Positions 51,692 through 60,486 of a stretch of DNA of 64,000 nt are shown piece by piece. The position numbers were made by a program, and so were the translations under genes. Source of the stretch: Nitrospira sp. Its GTDB lineage: Bacteria; Nitrospirota; Nitrospiria; Nitrospirales; Nitrospiraceae. The notes beneath the pieces were generated by a model, which searched no databases, was not told the origin of the DNA, and saw nothing but the letters and a program-made list of their open reading frames with translations. Within the stretch, counting starts at the first letter, position 1. Each line of letters begins with the position of its first letter. The stretch covers positions 868,001 through 932,000 of the forward strand of contig CP060501.1 in assembly GCA_024760545.1 (NCBI GenBank), given 5' to 3'.

Positions 51692-53221
51692 TCACACGTC
51701 GGGATTGCGGTCAAACGAGCGGTATTGAATAGCCTCCGCGATATGCACCGTATCAATCCTATCAGAGTCGGCCAAGTCAGCGATGGTGCGCGCGACGCGT
51801 AGAATACGTCCGTGCGCCCGCGCCGACAATCGAAGCCTCGCCATTGCGTGCTCGAGCAACTCCTGAGCAGGCTGGTCGAGCCCACAATACCGCTTTACCA
51901 TTCGCGGCTTCAACTGTGCATTCGTATAGATGCCGTCGCTCCGATACCGTCGCCGTTGGCGCTCACGAGCCGCAACGACACGTGTTCTGATCATGGCTGA
52001 TCCTTCTGGGGCAGGGAGTTCGGTGCGGAGCTCTCGAACCGGAACAGGAGGGACGTCGAGATGAATATCCAGCCGATCCAACAACGGCCCGGAGAGTTTC
52101 GCTCGGTATCGTCGAATCTGCGTGCCTGTGCAAATACAGGGCCGCGTCCGGTCTCCATAATATCCGCAAGGACAGGGATTCATCGCGGCAATCAGCATGA
52201 ATCGGGCCGGATACTTCAAGGTTCCGCTCGCTCTCGTCAAGATGACATGCCCGTCTTCCAACGGCTGCCGCAACCCTTCCAGGACGCCCCGTTTAAATTC
52301 TGGCGATTCGTCCAGAAACAAGACGCCGTTATGCGCCAGCGAGACTTCTCCAGGTTTGGGAACGGTCCCTCCTCCGACAAGTCCGGCGTCTGAGATGCTG
52401 TGATGTGGGGCTCGAAACGGCCGGACGGTCAACAACGGCCGTTCCGGAGCGAGTTGGCCGGCCACACTATGGACTCGAGTCGTTTCAATCGCCTCCTCCA
52501 GTTCCAGCAACGGAAGGATCGAGGGGATTCGGCGCGCCAGCATCGTTTTTCCTGAACCAGGGGGACCGACCATCAGCACATTGTGTCCGCCGGAGGCGGC
52601 AATCTCGAGCGCCCGTTTGGCATGGTCCTGTCCACGAACGTCGGTATAGTCTTCTTCCTCCATCGATCTGGTGGATTCCAGCGCGTCGCGGCTGGACCGG
52701 CTCAAGGCAATGATCTGGCTTCCTTTGAGAAACTCCACGGCTTCTGGAAGGCTACGGAGCGGATAGACACGTACCCCTTCCACTAGGGCCGCTTCCGTAC
52801 CATTGTCGGCGGGCAGCAACAAGTCATATCCCACGCGACAAGCGAGCGCAAAGGAGAGGGCTCCTGTGATGGGCTTCACTCGGCCATCCAACGAGAGCTC
52901 CCCGACCAACACACATGTCTCCAGCATGGCCTGCGGGATAACCTCCTCCGCGACCAGAATCCCGATGGCGATCGCAAGGTCGAGTCCTGATCCCTCCTTT
53001 TTCACACCGGCGGGGGCCAAATTGACGGTAATTCTCTTGGCGGGAAAGTGAAACCCGGTGTTCTTCAGCGCGGAACGTACTCGGTCGCGGCTTTCCTTGA
53101 CCGTGGCGTCGGGCAACCCAACGACGGAGAACTGGGGTAGTCCACCGGAAATATCGACCTCGACATCGACCAGATGCGCATCAAGACCGATAAGCGCCGC
53201 GCTTCGAACCTTGGCGAGCAT
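51692..53221 (-). CDS. comM: ComM/YifB-family Mg-chelatase-like AAA+ ATPase
   Basis: A 509-aa protein in the family's normal size. N-terminal Lon-protease-like ribosomal S5 fold (LIGLDAHLVDVEVDISGGLP; VGLPDATVKESRDRVRSAL), then an AAA+ Mg-chelatase domain with Walker A GPPGSGKTMLARR, Walker B NGVLFLDESPEF, and a C-terminal domain containing a four-Cys cluster (NPCPCGYYGDRTRPCICT). ComM promotes branch migration during natural transformation (shown in Vibrio and Haemophilus). The ATG start has the expected family sequence MLAKVRSAALIGLDA. It is divergent from the 53348 gene. Confidence 0.93.
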   Translation of the reverse strand: MLAKVRSAALIGLDAHLVDVEVDISGGLPQFSVVGLPDATVKESRDRVRSALKNTGFHFPAKRITVNLAPAGVKKEGSGLDLAIAIGILVAEEVIPQAMLETCVLVGELSLDGRVKPITGALSFALACRVGYDLLLPADNGTEAALVEGVRVYPLRSLPEAVEFLKGSQIIALSRSSRDALESTRSMEEEDYTDVRGQDHAKRALEIAASGGHNVLMVGPPGSGKTMLARRIPSILPLLELEEAIETTRVHSVAGQLAPERPLLTVRPFRAPHHSISDAGLVGGGTVPKPGEVSLAHNGVLFLDESPEFKRGVLEGLRQPLEDGHVILTRASGTLKYPARFMLIAAMNPCPCGYYGDRTRPCICTGTQIRRYRAKLSGPLLDRLDIHLDVPPVPVRELRTELPAPEGSAMIRTRVVAARERQRRRYRSDGIYTNAQLKPRMVKRYCGLDQPAQELLEHAMARLRLSARAHGRILRVARTIADLADSDRIDTVHIAEAIQYRSFDRNPDV

Positions 53222-53347
53222 GCAACCATTGCCTTTCTCTTCCTGACCGCGTCCAAACCCCGGCGATTATAGTAATACTCCATAAGGGTTTCAATACAGC
53301 TCCAGGCTGAGCTGGCGTCACTTGGGCTGACTCTGTATAATCCGCCC

Positions 53348-53992
53348 ATGCGCCTCTGGTATCGCCCAGAGGGAACGGTCCCCACGAGTCGGTCAGGATG
53401 CAACAGGCAGACTTGTGCAATTTGGGCCCTCAGTCTCTCGCTCATGCTCTCCTTCCTCCCGGTGGATTGTTTCTCGACATTCGCCGCGAACGGCCTTCCT
53501 CCGACTCCCACACAACGGGCCAAAAGCGCATCTCCATACGTCGGATCGGCGATGGCCGTTCTCGCGACCCTTCAACAGGCCCAGGTACTTCCACCCGAAG
53601 GCACGCGAGATGCGGATCGGATCATTCAGTCCGTCATCCAGCTCCAATCCACCTTTGCCAAAAGCACGGATCGCTCGGTGCAGGATTTCGCGAACCGTGC
53701 TGTCGCCGACAAGCACCGCGAGAACGCAACGACGGTCCTCGAACGATTTCGCTCAACCGGATGGACCGCTGAAATGTTGGAGGCGCTCGCGGACGCGGAT
53801 GTTCACGTGCCGGCTGAAGAGCTCCAGCGGCTGGCAACCGGCCTCGGGCAATTCAACGTCTCAGTGGAAGATTTCAGGCGATTCATGCAACTGGTGAGAG
53901 ATAGCCGGTCTGCGCTCGCGGCACAGGGACAACACTTTGAGGAGGTATATGCGCTCCATCGGAACGCGATGCCTGGATCGGCTGGACAATGA
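53348..53992 (+). CDS. Exported helical protein of unknown function
   Basis: A 214-aa protein with a hydrophobic segment (IWALSLSLMLSFLPVDCFST) that could be a signal peptide after a 25-residue lead; the true start may lie internally. The mature part is helical and polar (FANRAVADKHRENATTVLER; RFMQLVRDSRSALAAQGQHF). No domain is recognised. Divergent from comM with 126 bp between starts. No good ribosome binding site precedes the ATG at 53348, so the 5' end is uncertain. Confidence 0.6.
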   Translation: MRLWYRPEGTVPTSRSGCNRQTCAIWALSLSLMLSFLPVDCFSTFAANGLPPTPTQRAKSASPYVGSAMAVLATLQQAQVLPPEGTRDADRIIQSVIQLQSTFAKSTDRSVQDFANRAVADKHRENATTVLERFRSTGWTAEMLEALADADVHVPAEELQRLATGLGQFNVSVEDFRRFMQLVRDSRSALAAQGQHFEEVYALHRNAMPGSAGQ

Positions 53993-53998
53993 GTCATG

Positions 53999-54086
53999 TA
54001 TCTCGTGAAGCGTATCTCGTATCTCGCGACAACGGCAAAGAATAGTAATGTGTTACATCTTACGCTTCACGCTTCACGAACGACGA
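53999..54086. repeat. REP-like palindromic unit A
   Basis: GTATCTCGTGAAGCGTATCT at the left and TACGCTTCACGCTTCACGAA CGACG at the right pair over about 14 bp (TCGTGAAGCGTA with TACGCTTCACGA). Unit B at 54363 has the same arms, in the same orientation, on the other side of the Lrp-domain gene. Confidence 0.65.
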
Positions 54087-54105
54087 AACCTACAAGGAGG
54101 GACCC

Positions 54106-54342
54106 ATGGCAACCCGAGCCTACATTCTCATCAAGGTGAAAGCAGGAAAGACCAAAGACGTCGTCGGCACACTCAAACGGATATCCGGTGTCGAGCAAGC
54201 CCACTCCTGCTTTGGCCGTCCGGATATCTTCGTCTTCATCAGCGTCCAGGATGAGCGGGCACTTTCCGACGTCGTGATCACCAAAATACACGCCATCGAT
54301 GGAGTCGAGGAAACGGATACCCACATCGTCGCGGAACCGTAG
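54106..54342 (+). CDS. Stand-alone Lrp/AsnC ligand-binding domain protein
   Basis: A 78-aa alpha/beta protein: ATRAYILIKVKAGKTKDVVG, TLKRISGVEQAHSCFGRPDI, FVFISVQDERALSDVVITKI, and GVEETDTHIVAEP. This is the RAM effector domain of Lrp/AsnC regulators without the DNA-binding HTH. Such single-domain proteins oligomerise and bind amino acids; they may modulate full-length Lrp proteins. AAGGAGGGACCC precedes the ATG. It is flanked on both sides by REP-like palindromes and stands alone. Confidence 0.9.
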   Translation: MATRAYILIKVKAGKTKDVVGTLKRISGVEQAHSCFGRPDIFVFISVQDERALSDVVITKIHAIDGVEETDTHIVAEP

Positions 54343-54362
54343 CCCACGTCACGATGCAAGAG

Positions 54363-54441
54363 TATCTCGTGAAGCGTGAAACGCAGGATGGAGCACGTAC
54401 GTCCTATCTTTATTTGCGAGGTACGCTTCACGAACGACGAT
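54363..54441. repeat. REP-like palindromic unit B
   Basis: TATCTCGTGAAGCGTGAAAC and GTACGCTTCACGAACGACG repeat the arms of unit A. Its right end overlaps the last 14 bp of the oxidoreductase gene and encodes that protein's final residues. Confidence 0.65.
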
Positions 54442-55411
54442 TGAGGAGGACAGGAGCGCCTCCAGCCTGTGCCGACGTGTAGCAGGCCTCGGCGATTTCC
54501 ACCGCACGACACCCATCTTCTCCGGTGACGGGCATCGGGGAGTTATCAGTCACGGCCTGCAAGAATGCGGTCAGGGTGGCGAGAACCGTCTGTGACGGGG
54601 GAAGTTCAAAGTTCTCTGTGTCAGTCCCGTCGCTGAGCCGAACCTGGCGCTGCACCCAATCAACGTCCAGCCGACCCTGCGATCCCCACCATGTTGCTCG
54701 CCCGACGCGGTCTGCCGGCACCCGTGCGATTTCAATCTGGCATCTCGTTCCACTGGAAGTGGTGAGGCGAACGGATGCCGCGGTTTCCGGTCCGGCATCC
54801 GGCCGCACGTCCATCGTGCAACGCGCCTCGCATACTTCTTCCCCGGTTATGAATCGAACCAGGTCAAGCATGTGCACTCCGATTTCCAGTAAGGCCCCTC
54901 GCCTACCATAGCCGTCGGCATGATCAAGGGCCGTCTTTCTTGTCTCGATTCGGCTGACCAAATCCAGTCGATCGGACCGCCCGATATCGTGCTGGAGCTT
55001 CTTCATGTGTTGAACAGTGTTATCGAATCGGAGGGTTTGCGCCGTCATCAACGGTACCCCTGCTTTACGAACCGAATCGGCTATCGCATGGGCATCGGCT
55101 GCAGTGATCCCCAGCGGTTTCTCAATCAGCATGGGTTTGCGCGCTTGCACCGCCAACCGGCAGATCTCCGGGTAACATATGGGAGGAGTCACAACAATGA
55201 CCACATCGACCGTGGAATCGGCGATCAGCGATGCAGCCTTTCCATAGACATTGACCGGTGGCCCTCCGGGAACATCGAACCCTTGTTCAGGATGTTGGCG
55301 GCACACTGCGCTGAGGTAGGCAGTCGGAAGGTCGCGCACGATATGCTGCGCATACCGAAGCCCATGCCTCCCGACTCCGATCAACCCTATACCGATGCGC
55401 TCTTTGTTCAT
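54428..55411 (-). CDS. Gfo/Idh/MocA family oxidoreductase
   Basis: A 327-aa NAD(P)-dependent oxidoreductase. The N-terminal Rossmann fold has IGLIGVGRHGLRYAQH; the conserved EKP signature is seen as LIEKPLGITAADA. The C-terminal domain includes GYGRRGALLEIGVHMLDLVR, with the family His. Substrates are usually sugars or inositol derivatives; this one cannot be specified. The ATG follows GAGAGGGACTC. The C-terminus (LLNRRS) is encoded within REP-like unit B. It is divergent from the hydrolase at 55545. Confidence 0.88.
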   Translation of the reverse strand: MNKERIGIGLIGVGRHGLRYAQHIVRDLPTAYLSAVCRQHPEQGFDVPGGPPVNVYGKAASLIADSTVDVVIVVTPPICYPEICRLAVQARKPMLIEKPLGITAADAHAIADSVRKAGVPLMTAQTLRFDNTVQHMKKLQHDIGRSDRLDLVSRIETRKTALDHADGYGRRGALLEIGVHMLDLVRFITGEEVCEARCTMDVRPDAGPETAASVRLTTSSGTRCQIEIARVPADRVGRATWWGSQGRLDVDWVQRQVRLSDGTDTENFELPPSQTVLATLTAFLQAVTDNSPMPVTGEDGCRAVEIAEACYTSAQAGGAPVLLNRRS

Positions 55412-55544
55412 GAGTCCCTCTCGACTGATTTAGAGTAAAACGGAGGTGTCGATCAGTCAATGGCGCTCATTTGACATTCCCGCAAGTGGCTTCATATAGT
55501 AAGCTTATGCCGAGTGCAAAGCCGCTCCGATAACGCGATTGACC

Positions 55545-56345
55545 ATGCCTACGACACAAACAGCCCCCTTCACATTGGAACAGATCGGAACAGGAACGGC
55601 GCGCTTTCCAAGCGGAGTGCCGATCCCCACGCATACCGATCAGATGGTCGATCCCTACTTCAAGAGCAAAATGCCGAAGGAACACCAAATCGATAGCCTC
55701 TTGTTTTGGCCGCAACTACCAGGAACCTATCCAGGCCTTGTGTTGCTGCATGATTGGTGGGGCCTGACCGGGCAGATGAAGGATCTGGGCGCGAGGCTGG
55801 CCTGTGAGGGGTACACCGTGATCATTCCAAATCTCTACGGCCGGCTGGGAGGGATGGTGACCGCCAATGACGATGTGGCAGCCGTCCTACTGGAACGGCA
55901 AAACGACGCGCATGTCATCACGGATATCAATTCCTGTTGTGAATACCTTAATACTCGCACCTTCACGAAACGGAATATTCATGGCGCCGTCGGCTACGGA
56001 ATGGGCGGATCCTACGCGCTGCGGTTCGCCTGTCATCGAAAGCGGTTGCGCGCTGCCGTTTCATATTACGGCAAGATGGTCACGCCCAAAGAACTGATGA
56101 AAGATCTCTATTCACCTGTGCTGTATCATCAGGCAGGAAAGGACACCTGGGCCACACAGGATGACGTCGAACAGATACGCACTGCCGCTGGCGAGTATGC
56201 CAAACGAGTCGAGACTTATCTCTATCCCGAAGCATCCCACGCCTTTTGTAACGAGATGAAGCCGGGCATCTATGATCCCGACAGTTCGGTCCTCGCCTGG
56301 GAACGAACCGCGAGTTTCTTGAAGTCTTGCTTCCAAGGAACATGA
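55545..56345 (+). CDS. Dienelactone hydrolase-like alpha/beta protein lacking the nucleophile
   Basis: A 266-aa alpha/beta-hydrolase of the DLH family: YPGLVLLHDWWGLTGQMKDL and ARLACEGYTVIIPNLYGRLG are typical, and the C-terminal His in ASHAFCNEM is kept. The nucleophile elbow, normally G-x-C-x-G-G, reads GAVGYGMGGSYAL, so Gly replaces Cys or Ser. As read it should be unable to act by the usual mechanism. The ATG at 55545 is preferred to a TTG two codons earlier. The stop overlaps the start of the next gene (ATGA), so the two are coupled. Confidence 0.82.
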   Translation: MPTTQTAPFTLEQIGTGTARFPSGVPIPTHTDQMVDPYFKSKMPKEHQIDSLLFWPQLPGTYPGLVLLHDWWGLTGQMKDLGARLACEGYTVIIPNLYGRLGGMVTANDDVAAVLLERQNDAHVITDINSCCEYLNTRTFTKRNIHGAVGYGMGGSYALRFACHRKRLRAAVSYYGKMVTPKELMKDLYSPVLYHQAGKDTWATQDDVEQIRTAAGEYAKRVETYLYPEASHAFCNEMKPGIYDPDSSVLAWERTASFLKSCFQGT

Positions 56346-57337
56346 CCCGCAGCAGACAGCCACGCTCCTATCGGATTCGCACACTGACCGATGGTGCGAG
56401 GATCCTTCGCCACGGACGAGATCGCAACCTGCGTCGTCCTACCCTGATTGGTTTCCTCTTGATCGTGTGTTTCTCCATTTTTACGATGACTTCTGCATTT
56501 GCAGAAGAACGGGTGTCACCGACACTTCTGGCCGAAACGGTTGGTCAGCGTGCCGACCAGTTCGCTCCGATCGATTCAGACGAGAGCGCCATGACACTGT
56601 TCACCACCAGCGTCGGCCCTGCGCTCGGCCTGAAAGATGCTGCAGGAGCGCTCAGAACCAAACGACTCCCGAGTAAGATGGTCAAGGAGCTGGGATTGAC
56701 CGAATTATCCCAGACGGTCTATGAATTGATGGGAGCACTGGCTGCGTGGCAGTTGGCCGATTCACTCAGCCGCGACGCGATCTCATCCTCAACAGCGGTC
56801 TCCCTTTCCCCTGCCCGACAAGAATGGTTGCGTGGTCGCAGCCGAAGCGCACCGCTTGCCGACTTGCTCCGCCTCACCCAGGAAGACCAGACCCTTCGGA
56901 CGTCTCAAACAACGTCCAAGCAACAGAACACAGAACTTCTGTTGGCTGCCGAACGCACGGTATTTGAAGCGAGTCAGCGGGCAACCGCCGCCTGGTGGGA
57001 CATCTACGGTTGGAAGGAGCGTATCAGACAGGCGAAAGGCCAGGCGCGGTTGTGCGGAACCTGGCAATGGATTGTTCACAATCACCAGAACCACGGAGAG
57101 CAGAAGGCCACCATTACTTTTCCCCCGGCCGGACAAGTACCGGCCAACTCCGTCACACCGACGGAATCCATTATCGTGGGAGATGCCATCTACTTGCGAT
57201 GGGAGCAAAACGGCCGCATCCAGGAAGACAGCCTGCTGTTCATCAAGGACGATGCGAAGATCGAAGGGTCGTTCATGAACAACACGGGAGGATGGGGACC
57301 GATTAGCGGGAAGCGGTTGACCGGCTGCCAGCCCTAG
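56342..57337 (+). CDS. Exported protein of unknown function (331 aa)
   Basis: After a basic lead of about 35 residues a signal-like segment follows (TLIGFLLIVCFSIFTMTSAF, then AEE). The middle part is helical and polar. The C-terminal 90 residues look like a small beta domain: LCGTWQWIVHNHQNHGEQKA, SIIVGDAIYLRWEQNGRIQE, EGSFMNNTGGWGPISGKRL, resembling lipocalin-like or beta-sandwich folds that describe a substance weight or activity; this is tentative. It overlaps the stop of the hydrolase-like gene by 4 bp (ATGA) and AAGGAAC precedes its ATG. Function unknown. Confidence 0.65.
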   Translation: MTRSRQPRSYRIRTLTDGARILRHGRDRNLRRPTLIGFLLIVCFSIFTMTSAFAEERVSPTLLAETVGQRADQFAPIDSDESAMTLFTTSVGPALGLKDAAGALRTKRLPSKMVKELGLTELSQTVYELMGALAAWQLADSLSRDAISSSTAVSLSPARQEWLRGRSRSAPLADLLRLTQEDQTLRTSQTTSKQQNTELLLAAERTVFEASQRATAAWWDIYGWKERIRQAKGQARLCGTWQWIVHNHQNHGEQKATITFPPAGQVPANSVTPTESIIVGDAIYLRWEQNGRIQEDSLLFIKDDAKIEGSFMNNTGGWGPISGKRLTGCQP

Positions 57338-57404
57338 TAGGATTTTTTTGTGTTGAGGTCTTAAGCAACACCTGCGGGTAATAGAGTGATGTAGCGGATA
57401 CCCC

Positions 57405-57528
57405 GCAAGATGTTCAAAAAGTCCATCCAGCGAGGCCGCAGCAAGCGAGATGCCGAGGCGTACTTCTCAGTACGTTGAGGCGTTGAGCGATGCGAGAACA
57501 AAGCTGGGGGACTTTTTCAACATCTTGC
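57405..57528. repeat. 124-bp inverted-repeat element
   Basis: GCAAGATGTTCAAAAAGTC at 57405-57423 and GACTTTTTCAACATCTTGC at 57510-57528 are inverted copies (18/19). The inside holds a further GCGAGATGCCGAGGCG...CGTTGAGGCGTTGAGCGATGC region. It has the size and form of a small non-autonomous mobile or REP-type element and overlaps the 3' end of the DUF423 gene. Confidence 0.75.
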
Positions 57529-57909
57529 CCAACGCCATGCGCGCCAGGCCAGCAACCCCCAACCAATAATAAACAGTGCTCCCCCGACCGGTGTGACAGC
57601 TCCAAGCCAGCGGATTCCCAGCAACGAAACTCCATAGAGGCTCCCGGAGAACAAGACCGTCCCCGCCAGAAACAGCCAACCGGCTTTGGCTGCTTCAACA
57701 TCACGCCCGATACGAACAACCAAGCCACTCAAGATCATCCCGAAGGCATGATACATCTGATAACGAGTGGCCGTGTCGTAGACGGCCAACATCGGCTGAT
57801 CCAATACACCTTTCAGCATATGAGCCCCAAACGCACCGGCTGCTACGCCAAGTCCGGCACTGATACAGCCGACAAACACCAACCACCGAGATGACGCATC
57901 GACATCCAT
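57517..57909 (-). CDS. DUF423 family membrane protein
   Basis: A 130-aa protein with four membrane segments: FVGCISAGLGVAAGAFGAHM, YQMYHAFGMILSGLVVRIGR, GWLFLAGTVLFSGSLYGVSL and VTPVGGALFIIGWGLLAWRA. The motifs GAFGAH, TAxRYQMYHA and AGxxLFSGSLY are the signature of DUF423 (YgdD-like). Its role is not known. The last four codons lie in the right arm of the 124-bp inverted repeat, which may have replaced the original end. It reads from an ATG at 57909. Confidence 0.88.
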   Translation of the reverse strand: MDVDASSRWLVFVGCISAGLGVAAGAFGAHMLKGVLDQPMLAVYDTATRYQMYHAFGMILSGLVVRIGRDVEAAKAGWLFLAGTVLFSGSLYGVSLLGIRWLGAVTPVGGALFIIGWGLLAWRAWRWARC

Positions 57910-58029
57910 CGCACTTAGCTCCCAGATATGGCCCGTCGCAGACCGGCGCGATCATACGCGATCCCAACCGAATACTCCATCCACTGGACCGGGTCTGAAA
58001 AGCCTTCCCACTTATGATAGAGTTTCACC

Positions 58030-58290
58030 ATGGATCGACGATGCTCTCTTTGGGTGCTGACATTCCTTCTTGTCACCGCTGGCGTAGCCTCTGCCGCTGA
58101 CTCGCAACAAGCCGAACGCAACAAGGGGCTTACAGTCGATGATCTCACGCGCGGCTTACGGAGCGCCGCACAGAACGTTGAGAAAGAAATTCCGAAGATC
58201 GGACCGGCCGTTGGAAAGGCCGTCAAATCCATCGGCGCACAGGGTTCGGACAAGGCACGCACTCCGGAACCAGCCTCGGGCAAGAAATAA
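58030..58290 (+). CDS. Small exported protein (86 aa)
   Basis: Signal peptide MDRRCSLWVLTFLLVTAGVA with likely cleavage after ASA. The remaining 63 residues are polar and helical (GLTVDDLTRGLRSAAQNVEK, EIPKIGPAVGKAVKSIGAQG), probably an amphipathic surface or periplasmic peptide-like protein. No motif. It is divergent from DUF423 with 120 bp between the starts, and followed by a bactofilin gene. Function unknown. Confidence 0.6.
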   Translation: MDRRCSLWVLTFLLVTAGVASAADSQQAERNKGLTVDDLTRGLRSAAQNVEKEIPKIGPAVGKAVKSIGAQGSDKARTPEPASGKK

Positions 58291-58436
58291 GTCTCCCTCC
58301 GCTACAAACCAAATTGCTGAAAATCACCCTTTGATTCTTTCTCCCGACTCCTGTATGTTGACACGGACTTTTGACTGACTTTGTACACAAAAGGTGTTGA
58401 GTACGCTCATCTCAAGCTTAAAAGAGGGTCACCATC

Positions 58437-58895
58437 ATGTGGGACAAAAAACGAGAACTTGAGGGCGGCGATAATGGGAATTTCACCGTTCTCGGGAAAG
58501 ATGTCACATTCAAAGGCATCGTCCACTTTCACAGCACCGTTCAACTGGACAGCTCGATCGAAGGAGAGATTCACGCGAAGGGTATGCTGGTGATCGGCGA
58601 GAACGCGATCATCCGAGGCACCATTATCGCCGAGACGATCGTGACCAGGGGAAAGATTCACGGGAATATCACCGCCAGCGGGAAAATCCAGCTGCTCAAG
58701 CCCGGCGTCTTGCTCGGCGACATCTCCACCCCTTCTTTTTCGATGGAAGAGGGCTCATTTTTTAAAGGATCGATCGACATGGGTTCCCACCCGGTCGTCG
58801 ATGAGCTCGAACAAAGCCCTATGGTCTACTCTGAGATGGCCCCGAGACTGAACGTCTCCCGCCCCGTACTGATCGAGAGCGACCGAGGGAACTGA
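58437..58895 (+). CDS. Bactofilin-family cytoskeletal protein
   Basis: A 152-aa protein whose central part is a right-handed beta-helix of short repeats: VTFKGIVHFHSTVQLDSSIE, GEIHAKGMLVIGENAIIRGT, IIAETIVTRGKIHGNITASG, KIQLLKPGVLLGDIS. This periodic G-x-I pattern is the bactofilin (DUF583) fold, which polymerises into filaments at membranes or cell poles. A short disordered lead and tail flank the core, as usual. AAAAGAGGGTCACCATC precedes the ATG. Partner peptidases such as M23 are not next to it. Confidence 0.88.
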   Translation: MWDKKRELEGGDNGNFTVLGKDVTFKGIVHFHSTVQLDSSIEGEIHAKGMLVIGENAIIRGTIIAETIVTRGKIHGNITASGKIQLLKPGVLLGDISTPSFSMEEGSFFKGSIDMGSHPVVDELEQSPMVYSEMAPRLNVSRPVLIESDRGN

Positions 58896-59116
58896 CGTTC
58901 CCTCGCATCGTGTAAGGCCGAGCCGCTGGCTATCGCGCGCTAGATGCCTCGGCCACCTCTAGATAGATACAAAAACGCCTCCCGACCACCCCGTTCAACT
59001 CATTCGGCTAATCTGACCGCCAACTTGTCATCTCGCTGTTTTGCCGCCGTAGCCGCTCTGCTTCATTTTTCACGAAGATAGAAATCCAATCTTCTTCCAT
59101 TTTCGTAGATCAGGGT

Positions 59117-59899
59117 ATGAGCAGAAATGGAATGAGGCATTCTGTGATCGTACCCCACGTAGAGCTGCTCGCCAGACCGCCACTCAGCCTTGCAACACCG
59201 CAGACGCCTTTACGGGAGCTCAGCGATTCTCTGGTGTTCAGGCGTTTACTTCTCATCATTGCCACCATTGCCATCAACGTTCTTGCTGTTGCCGTGCTGA
59301 CATGGGCGCCTTGGTCTGATTGGAAAACCGGCCTCGCACTTAATTTGGTCGATAACGCCATGTTGCTCTGGTTCATTGCGAGACATGGGGACAGCCTCCT
59401 TGCGCGGTTCATGATCTTCGGGTTGGCTGTGGGCTTTACGGAACTAGCGGCGGATGCCTGGCTGGTGGACTATACAAAGACGCTCGACTATTCCATCGGC
59501 GGCGGACCCATGCTCTGGCGCTCGCCTCTCTGGATGCCGTTCGCCTGGGAAGTCGTCGCCGTGCAATTTGGATATGTCGGACTCTGGCTCTGGAATCGAT
59601 TCGGCGTCTGGGGATTACTGGGGGTCGGCCTGCTGGGCGCGATCAATATCCCCTACTATGAAGAAATGGCTCGTCGTATCAACTGGTGGCAGTATGACAA
59701 CTGCCGCATGTTTTCCTACACACCGTACTACATCATCCTGGGAGAGTTCGGCATTGCGATTCTGCTGGCCATCCTCGCCAAACACGTCACTCGCGGCACC
59801 TGGATGACATCGATCATAGCCGGCACTGTCGGCGGCCTCGGCATTTTCGTTTGTTACGCCGTTGCCTATGGCATCACCGACAGGATCACCCTCCCCTGA
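59117..59899 (+). CDS. Polytopic membrane protein (260 aa)
   Basis: At least six hydrophobic segments, for example LLLIIATIAINVLAVAVLTW, FMIFGLAVGFTELAADAWLV, VQFGYVGLWLWNRFGVWGLL and MTSIIAGTVGGLGIFVCYAV. A polar loop contains NIPYYEEMARRINWWQYDNC, rich in aromatic and charged residues and possibly functional. I recognise no family by name; the DxxxxD-type residues in the loops are not diagnostic. It is single, on the plus strand, with long non-coding gaps on both sides. Confidence 0.7.
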   Translation: MSRNGMRHSVIVPHVELLARPPLSLATPQTPLRELSDSLVFRRLLLIIATIAINVLAVAVLTWAPWSDWKTGLALNLVDNAMLLWFIARHGDSLLARFMIFGLAVGFTELAADAWLVDYTKTLDYSIGGGPMLWRSPLWMPFAWEVVAVQFGYVGLWLWNRFGVWGLLGVGLLGAINIPYYEEMARRINWWQYDNCRMFSYTPYYIILGEFGIAILLAILAKHVTRGTWMTSIIAGTVGGLGIFVCYAVAYGITDRITLP

Positions 59900-60486
59900 A
59901 CCATTTTTGAAATTCGAGGTTGTTACGATCCGCGGCCTGGAATGACCTCTTCAACGCTGAAGTCCCTCAAGAGCCACTCCCGTCAACCTGCCGATCGGCC
60001 TAAGCCATAAATAGAGCCTGGCGCTACAGTCCTACAGAACCCAACTTCCCCAAACCAATAAGTCGTATCTTCATCCTTTTGTTCGACACTCCTACCTCTT
60101 AGCTCTCGAACACAGACTTCCTCTAAGAACCTACAGGTAGTGTTCTATGTGGGGAGCATTATCAGATGATGGTCTCGAAGAAGAACTATGAATCACTTCG
60201 GATTCATGATGAATCGAAACAGATTCAGCCGTCAGACCTCATCGCTCAGATGCAATAGCATAATGCTGAAGATTTCACGTCATTCGCGAGGATTGATGAT
60301 TGGTCCGTTCTTTGCTGAGTGAGCAAACAGTGAACTTGTTTGGAGCTAAGGCACCAACAAGGATAAAGCACATGACACGTACCGGCATTAGAACGGGTTC
60401 ATCGCGAGTGAGACTCCAATGACTCACACCCGGTAATCATCGGGCTTCTGATATGCGAGGGAGTTGACTATTTGGTGAGGAGTTCG
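59900..60486. other. Gap without recognisable gene
   Basis: About 590 bp. ATGAATCACTTCGGATTCAT at about 60189-60208 is a small hairpin. No ORF with a start signal is seen; TTGGTGAGGAG at the right end is the site of the next gene. Confidence 0.35.
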
